Notes: a model not told the origin generated them from the sequence alone. DNA of 41,769 bases from an uncultured Lachnospiraceae bacterium (GCA_946616835.1 CAMOJK010000014.1:1-41769); one strand, 5' to 3'; shown: positions 15,422 to 23,549, numbered from the stretch's first letter. A program made the numbers and translations.

Positions 15422-16792
15422 ATGCTTGAATTTTCTGAAGATTATTTTAAACCGGAGATAAGAGAAGGCTTTTTCATTGACACAACCATGAAAATGGTCT
15501 GGGCAGCCATACTGGAAACTCTTGCCAGGGTATCCGCTGTCTGTTCTAAGTATGATATTCAGTGGTACTGTGCATACGGTACACTTCTCGGTGCCATACG
15601 TCATGAGGGTTTCATCCCTTGGGATGATGACATGGATATATGGGTGATGCGCAAGGACTATAACAGGATGATGGAGGTCCTTCCAAAGGAATTGCCCGGA
15701 GAATACAAGATATTAAGCCCGCTTACCGATGACGGATATGATCTGTTCCATTGCTGTATAAACAATGGGCGTACGATAACTGCCAATCCGGATCGGCTCA
15801 GGGAGTACCATGGGTGTCCCTTTACTGTTGCGATAGATGTATTTCCTCTTGATAAGGTTCCACGGGATGAGAACAATGGAAAAACACAGCTTCAGATGTT
15901 TTCATTGATATCTGATGCTGCTCTTGCAGCCAGAAGCCTTGGATTGGATGAAATAACTGGGCAAAAGAAAGCTGACACCATGTCTGATCTGCTGCAGGTG
16001 AAGGAAACTATGGAGAATCTGTATGGGTATCATTTTAATGATGCGGTATTTGTGGGGGATGATTACCGGTTGATGTCTTCTGAATTCTGGAAATGTGCTA
16101 ACTGTATAGCTATGCTGTATGATGATGACGATTTTGATTATTATGCTAATTTTTATGACTATAAGCGTTTTGGCAGCAAGTTTGAAAAAGAGTATTTCTC
16201 GGATGTTTACAGTGCGGATTTTGAGAATGTAATGCTTCCTATACCCTCGGGGTATGACGAACTGTTAAAAAAGATATATGGTGATTACATGACACGGGTC
16301 AAGGGAGGTGGCACCCATGAATATCCGTTCTATGCAAAGCAGCTGAGGGAAGCCAGGGAAACAGTAAAAAGACTTGAAAACAGTAAGCCCACAACAGACA
16401 ATATATTTCCTATGAACTGGGAAGAAATGATATCCGGGAAGAAGGTTGTTCTATTTGAGGACGGTATCTCACTCTACACAGAGCATGGACAGAAAGCTCT
16501 GGATAAGCTTAATGAAGTGCTGTGTTTGTTTAGTGAGTGTTCCGACAGCTGTGTTTTATGGTGGCGGCCGCAGTCGCAGATCCGCACTGCACTTGGTCTT
16601 TTGTCTGAAGAACTTTTGGAGAAGTACAATGAAATTGTAGATAAATACTTAGCGGATAGTTATGGTATTTATGATATGGAAATGGATGATGAAATTGCGT
16701 TGTCAAAATGCGATGCATATTATGGTGAGAAGAATACAACTGTAAATCTACTAAAGGGTAAAGTACCGATTATGATAGAGGCTATTTTATGA
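15422..16792 (+). CDS. LicD-family phosphotransferase 3 with C-terminal extension resembling a CDP-glycerol transferase half-domain
   Basis: This protein of about 456 residues has a complete LicD domain (residues 1 to about 325) with AYGTLLGAIRHEG and IPWDDDMDIW at residues 51-74 and metal aspartates near 68-72. A C-terminal piece of about 130 residues is absent from the other two LicD proteins; it contains VLWWRPQ, a Y-G-I-Y-D segment, and SKCDAYYGEKNTTVNLLKG ending at KVPIMIE. These spacings resemble the nucleotide-binding half of CDP-glycerol glycerophosphotransferases (W-R-P-H then D-x-x-x-S-D), although the key His is Gln here. I recall similar LicD fusions in this bacterial group, but this is family-level memory, not proof. 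The ATG at 15422 is chosen by alignment with the first LicD protein; an in-frame ATG at 15386 and a TTG at 15380 overlap the previous gene. Confidence 0.82.
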   Translation: MLEFSEDYFKPEIREGFFIDTTMKMVWAAILETLARVSAVCSKYDIQWYCAYGTLLGAIRHEGFIPWDDDMDIWVMRKDYNRMMEVLPKELPGEYKILSPLTDDGYDLFHCCINNGRTITANPDRLREYHGCPFTVAIDVFPLDKVPRDENNGKTQLQMFSLISDAALAARSLGLDEITGQKKADTMSDLLQVKETMENLYGYHFNDAVFVGDDYRLMSSEFWKCANCIAMLYDDDDFDYYANFYDYKRFGSKFEKEYFSDVYSADFENVMLPIPSGYDELLKKIYGDYMTRVKGGGTHEYPFYAKQLREARETVKRLENSKPTTDNIFPMNWEEMISGKKVVLFEDGISLYTEHGQKALDKLNEVLCLFSECSDSCVLWWRPQSQIRTALGLLSEELLEKYNEIVDKYLADSYGIYDMEMDDEIALSKCDAYYGEKNTTVNLLKGKVPIMIEAIL

Positions 16793-17793
16793 ACGAACAG
16801 TACAGCAGAGATATAAAAAAATACACAACAATCATTGTTATTACTCCTAAGGACTTTCCTCGACTGGTGAGGCATTACAAGAGGCTTGTTACTAATATGC
16901 CATCCGAACGGTTGCTTTTTGTATCCGCTTCAGGGATAGAGGGAGAACTGATAAAAGCCGATCTTGGGGACAATGTCAGTTTCGTGGACGAGAATGAGCT
17001 TCTGAAATTTGAGGATGTTAGAGATTGCATGGCGGAGCACTTGAGACCACTTCTGGGAAACGAACCTGTTCCACGCGGAGCTGTCGGCTGGTATTACCAG
17101 CAGTTTCTGAAAATGGAATATTCCCGTATTTGTGAGGATGAGTTTTATATGGCCTGGGATGGAGACACTATACCCTGTGCATCTTTTTCAATGTTTCAGG
17201 AAGGAACGGGGATGCCATACCTGGATGTGAAGCAGGAATACCACGCTCTGTATTTTGAAACGCTTGAAAAGATTCTGCCGGGTATGAGAAAGGTAATAGG
17301 GAAATCTTTTATATCCGAGCATATGCTTTTTGACAAAAAGATCATGCAGGAGCTTATTGCAAAGATTGAGGAAAATAAAGAACTTGCGGGTACGAAATAC
17401 TGGGAGAAGATAATACATGCCATAAAGCCGGAACAGATAAGTGACAGCGGATTCAGTGAATTTGAGACTTATGGAACCTTTGTGGCTTTTACGGATCCGG
17501 GACGTTATAAGTTGCGTGAGTGGCATTCCTTTAGGCTGGGAGCGGAGTTTTTTGATCCTGAGAACATATGTGACAGGGATTTTGAGTGGCTGGCAAAGGA
17601 TTTTCAGGCTATATCTTTTGAAAAGAATCAGGTGGTAAGGCCTGATAACAAAAATCTTTTTGATAATCCGGAATACCAGAAGAAGCTTTCCGCAAGAAAG
17701 ATGCTTGAAGTGGCCCAGGAGGCTTTTAATGGCGGATATATAGAAATCTGGGGAGAAAATGGAGGCCAGGTCGGCTCGGATCCTCTTGCATAA
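16789..17793 (+). CDS. DUF6492-family putative glycosyltransferase
   Basis: This 334-residue protein belongs to the DUF6492 group of GT-A-like enzymes. After a short N-terminal strand (TIIVITPKDF) it shows GWYYQQFLKME, a metal-binding D-x-D in AWDGDTIP (about residues 123-130), SFISEHMLFDKK, and GFSEFETYGTF. The start overlaps the stop of the LicD fusion gene by four bases (ATGA), so the two are translationally coupled and may act in the same step, for example building the acceptor for the LicD enzyme. It is the last intact gene before the accessory patch; no terminator stem with a T run is seen behind it. The specificity is unknown. Confidence 0.83.
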   Translation: MNEQYSRDIKKYTTIIVITPKDFPRLVRHYKRLVTNMPSERLLFVSASGIEGELIKADLGDNVSFVDENELLKFEDVRDCMAEHLRPLLGNEPVPRGAVGWYYQQFLKMEYSRICEDEFYMAWDGDTIPCASFSMFQEGTGMPYLDVKQEYHALYFETLEKILPGMRKVIGKSFISEHMLFDKKIMQELIAKIEENKELAGTKYWEKIIHAIKPEQISDSGFSEFETYGTFVAFTDPGRYKLREWHSFRLGAEFFDPENICDRDFEWLAKDFQAISFEKNQVVRPDNKNLFDNPEYQKKLSARKMLEVAQEAFNGGYIEIWGENGGQVGSDPLA

Positions 17794-17934
17794 TCTTGCT
17801 CAATGGCAGAATATACTGCAATCATTTGCATGGCAATTATGAGCGGTGTAAAGCTATGGGAGTGGGTAGTAATAATAAAAGCTGCAGGGATAAAAATATT
17901 CAGACATCGATAGAGCGATAAGGAATAGTACTCT

Positions 17935-18327
17935 ATGAAAAAGTATGAGAATTTTGAAAGTGCATTAAAGAATCTAGAGGATATTCACAAATATAAAGAA
18001 CCGTATGAGAATGTGGTGCTTACCGGTCTTGTAGCACTGTATAAAATCTGTTTCGAACAATCGTGGAAAGCTATGAAAGAAATCCTTGAAGCAAATGGGT
18101 ATGATGAAAGCAAGACAGGTTCTCCACGCCAGGTATTAAAAACGGTTTATAAAGCCGGAATGATAGAAGATGAGGAAAAGTGGTTAGATGCTCTTGTATC
18201 AAGGAATAATGTAGCGCATGCCTACAAAAAAGAAATCGCATTAGATATAGTCAGAAAGACTAAGTCTGAGTATTACGACATGTTTGTACAGTTAAGGAAC
18301 ACATTGGAAACTAGTTGGATTACTTAA
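17935..18327 (+). CDS. HEPN-type nucleotidyltransferase substrate-binding protein (HI0074-like), orphan
   Basis: This 130-residue all-helical protein matches the HI0074/HEPN family, the partner of MNT-type nucleotidyltransferases in toxin-antitoxin modules. The catalytic R-x4-H motif of HEPN RNases is seen as SRNNVAHAY near residue 90. The gene has its own ribosome binding site (AAGGAA upstream of ATG 17935). The usual MNT antitoxin, with its G-S-x-A-x-G and D-x-D motifs, is not found on either side in this window: upstream is the DUF6492 gene and downstream is a decayed reading frame. The protein may be a leftover of a broken pair, or the partner may be elsewhere. It marks the start of a patch of accessory genes. 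Confidence 0.8.
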   Translation: MKKYENFESALKNLEDIHKYKEPYENVVLTGLVALYKICFEQSWKAMKEILEANGYDESKTGSPRQVLKTVYKAGMIEDEEKWLDALVSRNNVAHAYKKEIALDIVRKTKSEYYDMFVQLRNTLETSWIT

Positions 18328-18741
18328 ATACCTGTTGAATGGCTGCGGCTTATCGCAGAGGATGATTATGATACCGTGGTTCGGCTGGCTATTGCAGATT
18401 TTGAACAGTCTCTCCGTAATAAGAATTATAATAGGGCTCAGTGGCTATTATTTTCTAATCAGTGGTTTTAAAAGGTTTATAGTGAACAGAAATATAATGC
18501 GTTATTGTCGGACTTGTATTGTTTCTACGATCAGATGATAAAGACCGGTCATTCAGATGCTTTTGACGGCCTTGAGACGATAGAGGATATAGTGGTACAT
18601 TATGGATAACATATAGAAGACAAAGGATATGCTCGGGCATATGCAGCTGATGATAGAGAGATCGTTAAGATAGGTGTCAATTTTAGTTCAGAAAAGAAGA
18701 ATATTGATGGCTGGCTTGTAAAAAGAGAAGCACGTCCATAA
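18328..18741 (+). pseudogene. Decayed coding remnant; last part like the C-terminus of a DUF1703 AAA-ATPase/nuclease
   Basis: One frame, the same as the HEPN gene, reads as plausible protein but has stops near 18470, at 18607 and at 18739. The first part (EWLRLIAEDDYDTVVRLA, then KNYNRAQWLLFSNQ) is unrecognised. The last 40 codons (KGYARAYAADDREIVKIGV, then NFSSEKKNIDGW) resemble the C-terminal PD-(D/E)xK end of proteins that pair an AAA-ATPase-like domain with DUF1703, common in gut Firmicutes and Bacteroidetes. The upstream ATPase part is missing. This is a family-level recollection and the gene is non-functional in any case. Confidence 0.5.
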
Positions 18742-18759
18742 GTACAGGGGGATAGGGGG

Positions 18760-19089
18760 GCGCAGAGATATCTCATAGCCCATTCATTTATTGGCTCTGA
18801 ATTGGCACAGACGGAGAGGCTTCGTCTGCTGAATGCTCTGGCGGAATATTATGGGGTGGATTTGTATACATTAAGTGATACGGAGGAACTGCCGGAAATA
18901 TATGAGCCGGGAGTGGAAGTGGAGTATTTTACATCACAGGAAGAGCTTATTGATAAAGTCGGCTATTATCTGGAGCATGATGACGAACGGAAAGCCATTG
19001 CGCTACGCGGGTATGAGCGCACCAAAGCAGAGCATACCTACGATGCAAGGATTGCAGAGATGATAAGGGTAGTGAATTCGACGCTGTAG
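18760..19089 (+). pseudogene. Truncated CgeB-like glycosyltransferase remnant with internal deletion
   Basis: The fragment aligns with the C-terminal third of the intact gene at 14215-15399: RYLIAHSFIGSELAQTER against KYLLANSFIGSELAQVER, and RGYERTKAEHTYDARIAEM is identical in both. About 59 codons that hold the donor pocket (from LHGGVDS to CGCGGF of the parent) are missing, and the frame passes directly from L-Y-T-L-S-D to E-E-L-P-E-x-Y-E. The 5' two thirds are absent. It is therefore a local duplicate that lost its catalytic core. The in-frame deletion and preserved frame suggest fairly recent decay. Confidence 0.85.
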
Positions 19090-19408
19090 ATTGATGATGC
19101 TTTGAAGGGATAAAAGCTGATACCAAATCAAAAGCAGTAGGAGAATTCCATTCTTTTAAATCCGAGTATATTAAAACGCTGTTGCTATACGCCCAATGCT
19201 TTACATTTTATACAGTAGTTGCTATAATTTTTCTGTAAGCAGTTTTTCGCAAATCAGATGTAAATTGTAGTTTTCTATAATCAAATCCTAATTCATTCGA
19301 AAATTCTTGCTTATGAATCCAAACATTATTATAGGCAGGAGACGGATGATGACAGGAATCGTTGAATCATTTTTGTTTTTTCTGCCACATATCAAGGAAG
19401 GAGAGAAC
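19090..19408. other. Gene-free stretch before the Rpn nuclease gene
   Basis: No coding frame with a ribosome binding site is seen. It holds a good promoter at 19200-19228 and otherwise AT-rich sequence. Confidence 0.6.
19200..19228 (+). promoter_or_regulatory. Sigma-A promoter for Rpn nuclease gene
   Basis: TTTACA (19200-19205), a 17-base spacer and TATAAT (19223-19228), with TGC in front of the -10 as an extended element. It would give a leader of about 170 bases. Confidence 0.7.
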
Positions 19409-20254
19409 ATGAGTGAAACAACGAGAGCAATGAAGAGTTATGAGGAGCTTCAGTTTCGGGATGACTTTATGTTTGGTAAGGTCATGGAGGATCCGGAACT
19501 TTGTCGAGAGGTTTTGGAATGTCTGCTACAGGAACCGATAGGGGAACTGAGGGAAGTCCAAACACAACGGGAGTTTCGCTATACCGTGGATGGCAAGCCG
19601 ATCCGGCTGGATGTGTACAATGAGGATGGTCATGGAACGGTGTATGATGCGGAGATGGAAAATCTGAACCATAAATCGGTGGAATGGCATCAGCTGCCAA
19701 AGCGAAGCCGATACTATCAGGGTGCAATCGATATCGATTATATGGATAAAGGAAATACATACAAGAAGCTTCCTGAGAGCAGAGTAATGTTTATCTGTAC
19801 CTTTGATCCGTTTAAGAAAGGACTGAGCAAGTACACTTTTCTGGAGAGTTGTGAGGAGATGCAGGGACTGAGATTGGAAGACGGCACGAAAAAAGTTTTT
19901 TACAACTGCAGGTATCAGGGCGGTGATATTCCGGAAGAGCTGCAGAAACTATATGAATATGTGGAATATGGTCGGGTTGACAGTAACCTTACACGCAAGA
20001 TCGAGCAGGCAGTGGATAAGGGGCGGAAAAATGCATTGTGGAGGACACAGTATATGAAGGAATGGGTTGTCATACAAGATGCGAGAGAAGATGGCTTTGA
20101 AGATGGCATAGAGCAAGGCATAAGTCTTAGGGATAGCGAGATGATCAGTGATATGCTTCGCAGGGGTAAAACCGTGGAAGAGATTGTAGATTTTTGTGGG
20201 TATCCTTACGAATTGGTGAAAAAGATTGAAGACGGCATTCTTGTAAATGCCTGA
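19409..20254 (+). CDS. Rpn-family recombination-promoting nuclease (PD-(D/E)xK)
   Basis: This 281-residue protein belongs to the Rpn/COG5464 family, DNA endonucleases related to transposase-like PD-(D/E)xK proteins. The N-terminal family segment FRDDFMFGKVMEDPELC is followed by the nuclease core: Arg-Leu-Asp68 in IRLDVY, then YDAEMEN (Glu82 and Glu84), and the conserved RSRYYQGAID. The C-terminal region is helical and holds repeated D-G-x-E-x-G-x-E-x-G units (EDGFEDGIEQGI), typical of this family. The ATG at 19409 is chosen because AAGGAG (19398-19403) lies five bases upstream. It lies alone with its own promoter in a patch of decayed genes, which fits a selfish or recombination-linked element. 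Confidence 0.9.
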   Translation: MSETTRAMKSYEELQFRDDFMFGKVMEDPELCREVLECLLQEPIGELREVQTQREFRYTVDGKPIRLDVYNEDGHGTVYDAEMENLNHKSVEWHQLPKRSRYYQGAIDIDYMDKGNTYKKLPESRVMFICTFDPFKKGLSKYTFLESCEEMQGLRLEDGTKKVFYNCRYQGGDIPEELQKLYEYVEYGRVDSNLTRKIEQAVDKGRKNALWRTQYMKEWVVIQDAREDGFEDGIEQGISLRDSEMISDMLRRGKTVEEIVDFCGYPYELVKKIEDGILVNA

Positions 20255-20474
20255 GTGCGGAGAACCATTAACAAGAGCTGATGATAAGGAATATGATCTA
20301 TTCCGGGAAACAGCAGCACAACTACGGCTGATGCTCTTCGTATGTTCATATATGCTTTTTAACGATTATCTTGGATTTCCATATCCGGTTCAGAGCCGAA
20401 GGCTGCAACAGATCCTGCTATGGAGATGATGAAACGAAAAGTGGAGAAATATGTATATTGGCGGAGCTATAATT

Positions 20475-20927
20475 ATGCATAGAATATATGAAAACAATGA
20501 CATAACAGTTTTCTGGGATTCAGAGAAGTGCCATCACGCGAAGGAGTGCGTGCATGGTGCACCACAGGCTTTTGACCGAAACAAGCGCCCGTGGATAGAT
20601 GTGAATGCCACATCGAATCCGAGACTGTGGCGGGCTATATCAAAATGCCCATCGGGGGCGCTCACCTGCGTATACAATCATGACATCCGCGTTGTTTTTT
20701 CTGAAGATGAAAACCGGAGCATTGCTTATGACGGTGACAGGGAAATCGGAGAATGCTGTTATGATGTGTCAGCTGAGGCCTGGACCATCATCCATACCGG
20801 CGTGAATCCTGACTACAGGGGCAAGGACATCGCTAGGCGCCTGGTATATAAGGTGGTGGAAGCGGCGGAGAAGAGGAAGCTTAAGGTCATTCCGGTCTGC
20901 TCATATGCGGCAAGGGTTCTGACATGA
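20475..20927 (+). CDS. Divergent 4Fe-4S mono-cluster (Fer4_19) fused to YjdJ-type GNAT domain, C-terminus clipped
   Basis: This protein of about 150 residues joins a small Fe-S domain (WDSEKCHHAKEC, then PW-I-D and SKCPSGALTC, the cysteine spacing of the YjdI/Fer4_19 family) to a short GNAT acetyltransferase of the COG2388/YjdJ type (IIHTGVNPDYRGKDIARRL, the acetyl-CoA loop, and VIPVCSYAA). Related proteins continue about ten residues past the C-S-Y motif; here a stop follows five residues after it, so the end may be lost. The ATG at 20475 is preferred because GGCGGAG lies eight bases upstream; an in-frame ATG at 20451 is possible. The function of this family is not established. Confidence 0.75.
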   Translation: MHRIYENNDITVFWDSEKCHHAKECVHGAPQAFDRNKRPWIDVNATSNPRLWRAISKCPSGALTCVYNHDIRVVFSEDENRSIAYDGDREIGECCYDVSAEAWTIIHTGVNPDYRGKDIARRLVYKVVEAAEKRKLKVIPVCSYAARVLT

Positions 20928-20956
20928 GAACAACGCTTTGTAAATAAATTAAAAAA

Positions 20957-20985
20957 TTGACAATATTATTTCAAACCTCTATACT
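20957..20985 (+). promoter_or_regulatory. Near-consensus sigma-A promoter for the HipA-like operon
   Basis: TTGACA (20957-20962), exactly 17 bases, then TATACT (20980-20985). Transcription would start near 20992, only about 14 bases before the ATG at 21006, so the leader holds little more than the ribosome binding site GGAGG (20994-20998). Confidence 0.85.
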
Positions 20986-21005
20986 GTGTGTATGGAGGTT
21001 TTTTT

Positions 21006-22271
21006 ATGAAAAACACCAGGAATGCGGGAAGAAAACCGGAATTGACGCTGTCACAGATATGTGACCTGAAAAAAAGATGGCAGGCTGGTGAGAAGGCATC
21101 TGCATTGGCAGAAGAGTGTGGTGTTTCACGGCAGGCACTATATAAGCATTTTAGAAATACTGAATATGTGCCCGCAAAAGTAGAGTACTATACGGACGAT
21201 ACACTTAGCACATTGATAGAAGCAGACCTTAAGCGGGAACAGATCCGCATTGTCAATTATGTATCGGAACTTTCCAGGCGTGCTTTCGGATATGAGGAGA
21301 ATCCGGAGTGGGAAGATTTCCTGGGATTTATGGAAGACTGTTTTTTGCGTGCCAGTGGTGTTACTGGCGGTGACATATATCTGCTTTGTGAGGAAGGGAC
21401 AGGTTTTTCTCCTTCGGATATAGGGGTTAATACAGATGGGGAGATGCTTAGGTTTACGCCTGACAGCTGTGGAAATGTTCCTTTTTTTCGTTTTTCTAAA
21501 AAAGATCTGCTCCTTTACAGAAGTGATACGGACGGATTTCAGCTTAAGGCACTTAGTGCGGACCGCAGATTTTTTGTAAAAGCGCAGGCAGTCATGGCCG
21601 GAGTACTGTTACGTGACTGGGCAGTGGAGATAGTTGCCACCGGACTGTGTCATCAGTTTGGCATTGCATGTGTGGAGCAGAAACACTGTCGTTTTGCTTA
21701 CGCCAGCCAGGTTTATGATGCTGTTTATTCACCGAATTATGAACTGGACGGATATACTTTCATCTCCTTCGAAAGCCTCCTGGAAAGAAAGAATATGTCT
21801 TCCGGATCGGATGAATTTATCCGTCTGGATGCAGTTTCCAAGCTGAAGTGGTGCGCAGGACATCTGGCATTGGTCGGGAATATTCCATATGAGAAAGCAG
21901 AGCGATATATGCTTGATCTGGCGGTAATAGACTGTCTTGTGGGAAATGTGGACAGACATACGAGAAATTTTGGCCTTTTTTTTCATAATGGGAAATTTGA
22001 GGTTCCCCTCATTTTTGACAGTGGGATGGGGCTTTTTGAGCATGACTGTTACAGGGATCAGTATATGGATTTTGATGAAGCGATGCGGAATGTATATGTA
22101 TCGCCTTATGGTGAGGATCCCTTTGATTTTTTGGAAATCTTGGATCGTGAGTTTTGTTTGAAGAAAACATATCCGGGTATTGCTGAACCGGACTATGGGG
22201 ATGTATTGAATACACCTTTTGCACTGGAGTATATGAAGAGGATGAAGGCTTTATGGCAGAAGTTAGGCTGA
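21006..22271 (+). CDS. HipA-like kinase with N-terminal helix-turn-helix
   Basis: This protein of about 421 residues starts with a DNA-binding helix-turn-helix (AGEKASALAEECGVSRQAL, residues 28-46) and ends in a HipA-like kinase core. Near residues 305-345 the motif CLVGNVDRHTRNFGL carries the catalytic Asp and metal Asn, and LIFDSGMGLFEHD carries the second metal Asp. HipA kinases phosphorylate a tRNA synthetase or other targets and act in growth arrest, and the DNA-binding part is usually a separate HipB. Here the two functions are in one chain, and the usual HipA N-terminal domain is replaced by an unfamiliar region. The ATG at 21006 is set by GGAGG at 20994-20998. The next gene starts within its last codons. 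Confidence 0.82.
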   Translation: MKNTRNAGRKPELTLSQICDLKKRWQAGEKASALAEECGVSRQALYKHFRNTEYVPAKVEYYTDDTLSTLIEADLKREQIRIVNYVSELSRRAFGYEENPEWEDFLGFMEDCFLRASGVTGGDIYLLCEEGTGFSPSDIGVNTDGEMLRFTPDSCGNVPFFRFSKKDLLLYRSDTDGFQLKALSADRRFFVKAQAVMAGVLLRDWAVEIVATGLCHQFGIACVEQKHCRFAYASQVYDAVYSPNYELDGYTFISFESLLERKNMSSGSDEFIRLDAVSKLKWCAGHLALVGNIPYEKAERYMLDLAVIDCLVGNVDRHTRNFGLFFHNGKFEVPLIFDSGMGLFEHDCYRDQYMDFDEAMRNVYVSPYGEDPFDFLEILDREFCLKKTYPGIAEPDYGDVLNTPFALEYMKRMKALWQKLG

Positions 22272-22642
22272 TTAAAAATTTGAAAGGCATACTGTATTAC
22301 CTGGACACTCCCCTGCTGGACTTTGAGATACATAACAGGGAGCTGATAAGGTCGGTGGACCTGAGTGGCGGGGAACTCTATCCTCCGGAGCTTGCTGTAT
22401 GGGGGGTCAGTTATGGAAATATTAATGCTTTCTTTGAAAGACGGACCATGAAAGAGGGCTGCATGTTTTACCGTGAGCATCTGAAGGCTATCGGGATGGA
22501 GAGTTTTGACTTCGATGAGTACATCAGGCACAACAACGGAAACAATAACCTGGATAATTACTGGGTGAAATTTCCGGATTTCGGAGCCGGGTGTTTCCGG
22601 GACATCGCCGAGCATAATAGTGGCCCTGATGCACGGCATTGA
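22253..22642 (+). CDS. Small unrecognised protein overlapping the HipA-like kinase gene
   Basis: This 129-residue protein starts 19 bases inside the kinase gene, with GAAGG upstream, so the pair is translationally coupled. Its sequence contains FEIHNRELIRSVDL, a LYPPELAVWGV segment, NINAFFERRTMKEGC and DEYIRHNNGNNNLDNYWVKF. I do not recognise a named domain. The overlap suggests it works with the kinase, possibly as its antidote, substrate or adaptor (inference). A terminator-like hairpin with a TTTT tail ends the unit at 22678-22710. Confidence 0.72.
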   Translation: MAEVRLIKNLKGILYYLDTPLLDFEIHNRELIRSVDLSGGELYPPELAVWGVSYGNINAFFERRTMKEGCMFYREHLKAIGMESFDFDEYIRHNNGNNNLDNYWVKFPDFGAGCFRDIAEHNSGPDARH

Positions 22643-22677
22643 AAAAACAAGTGCATAGGAGTGCAAAATATAGTATA

Positions 22678-22710
22678 ATAACTTTGGTTTTTTGTGCCAA
22701 AGTTATTTTT
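22678..22710 (+). terminator. Terminator of the HipA-like unit
   Basis: ATAACTTTGG (22678-22687) pairs with CCAAAGTTAT (22697-22706) around a nine-base loop and is followed by four T. A TATAAT at 22674-22679 overlaps it, but I see no matching -35. Confidence 0.65.
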
Positions 22711-22726
22711 GTGTGGAGATTTTTGG

Positions 22727-23440
22727 ATGCTGATACTTCCCTCTGAGGATCTGTCTGAATATAAGGACGAACACGGCGAATTCACTGCAGAAGGGGCGGC
22801 ACGCCTACGTGCGGATACTGACCGTTTTTATGAGGAAGGGGCTGAGAATAAATCGGCCATCTATACGGCTGTCTGCGTGGTGAAGGGGCGCATAAATGAA
22901 AAGCTTCAGGAGCGCAGCCGCAAGGCTTACGATGAGCTTGTGGCCTACTGCAATACTGAGGAATTCAGGAATGTCATGGGATACGATTCGGAGCTTTACT
23001 ATTTTGCCGAGACCATTCCTATTTATATGATGGAGTGTGAAAAGGGCGGAGAAGAAGGCATCACGGGACGCTCTGCGGGAGACAGCAATTTAGTGGTCTA
23101 TGACTGCATCAACTATATAAATGATTTTCACAGCCTGTATATGACTCTGCTTTTTTATTTCAGGAGAATGCAGATGGGGTTTACAGGCCCGGATATATTG
23201 GGACTTTTCAGCTACATAAGGGAAAAGGGGCTGTCGGTTTTTCTGATCGCTCAGCTTCTGTGTGACATGCCGGTGGGCAATAAGGACCGTGTTACCATTG
23301 CTGTGGCAGATATGTACTGGAGCGTAGGACGCAAAAATGAGGCCCTGTTCATTACCGCATTTCTGGAGCAGCATACGGAAGATGAGGTGCGGGATGCCAT
23401 TGCGGCCAAGAGGGCTGCGCTGGTGGCAAAGTTTGTGTAG
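22727..23440 (+). CDS. Unrecognised protein of about 237 residues
   Basis: The frame from the ATG at 22727 encodes an acidic, mostly helical protein (MLILPSEDLSEYKDEHGEF at the start, then EGAARLRADTDRFYEEG). No signal peptide is evident; there are two moderately hydrophobic helices (LYMTLLFYFRRM and LSVFLIAQLLC) that are short for membrane spans. The ATG at 22727 is preferred over a GTG at 22694 because GGAG lies eight bases upstream and the GTG falls inside the upstream terminator loop. It follows the HipA-like unit and precedes a GT2-like gene. I cannot assign a family or function. Confidence 0.65.
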   Translation: MLILPSEDLSEYKDEHGEFTAEGAARLRADTDRFYEEGAENKSAIYTAVCVVKGRINEKLQERSRKAYDELVAYCNTEEFRNVMGYDSELYYFAETIPIYMMECEKGGEEGITGRSAGDSNLVVYDCINYINDFHSLYMTLLFYFRRMQMGFTGPDILGLFSYIREKGLSVFLIAQLLCDMPVGNKDRVTIAVADMYWSVGRKNEALFITAFLEQHTEDEVRDAIAAKRAALVAKFV

Positions 23441-23549
23441 GATCGTGATGTGTTGCCTTCGGCGAAAATGAGTTTGAGGCTGCGCTTCTGCCGTTGGATG
23501 AGGCGACGGTTATAAAAATGCAGAAACGGTGGTTATTGCGGGGATACGG

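Noticed and set aside
19393-19400. CsrA core CAAGGAAG upstream of the Rpn gene
   Set aside because: It is part of a purine-rich ribosome binding region, the flanking base does not fit and no hairpin encloses it; it shows how often the core alone occurs by chance.
20247-20429. 60-codon frame after the Rpn gene
   Set aside because: It overlaps the end of the Rpn gene, has no ribosome binding site or recognisable motif, and ends just before the next gene's leader.
17794-20950. Insertion sequence or prophage in the accessory patch
   Set aside because: No transposase, integrase, terminal inverted repeats or target duplications were recognised; the Rpn protein is only distantly transposase-like.
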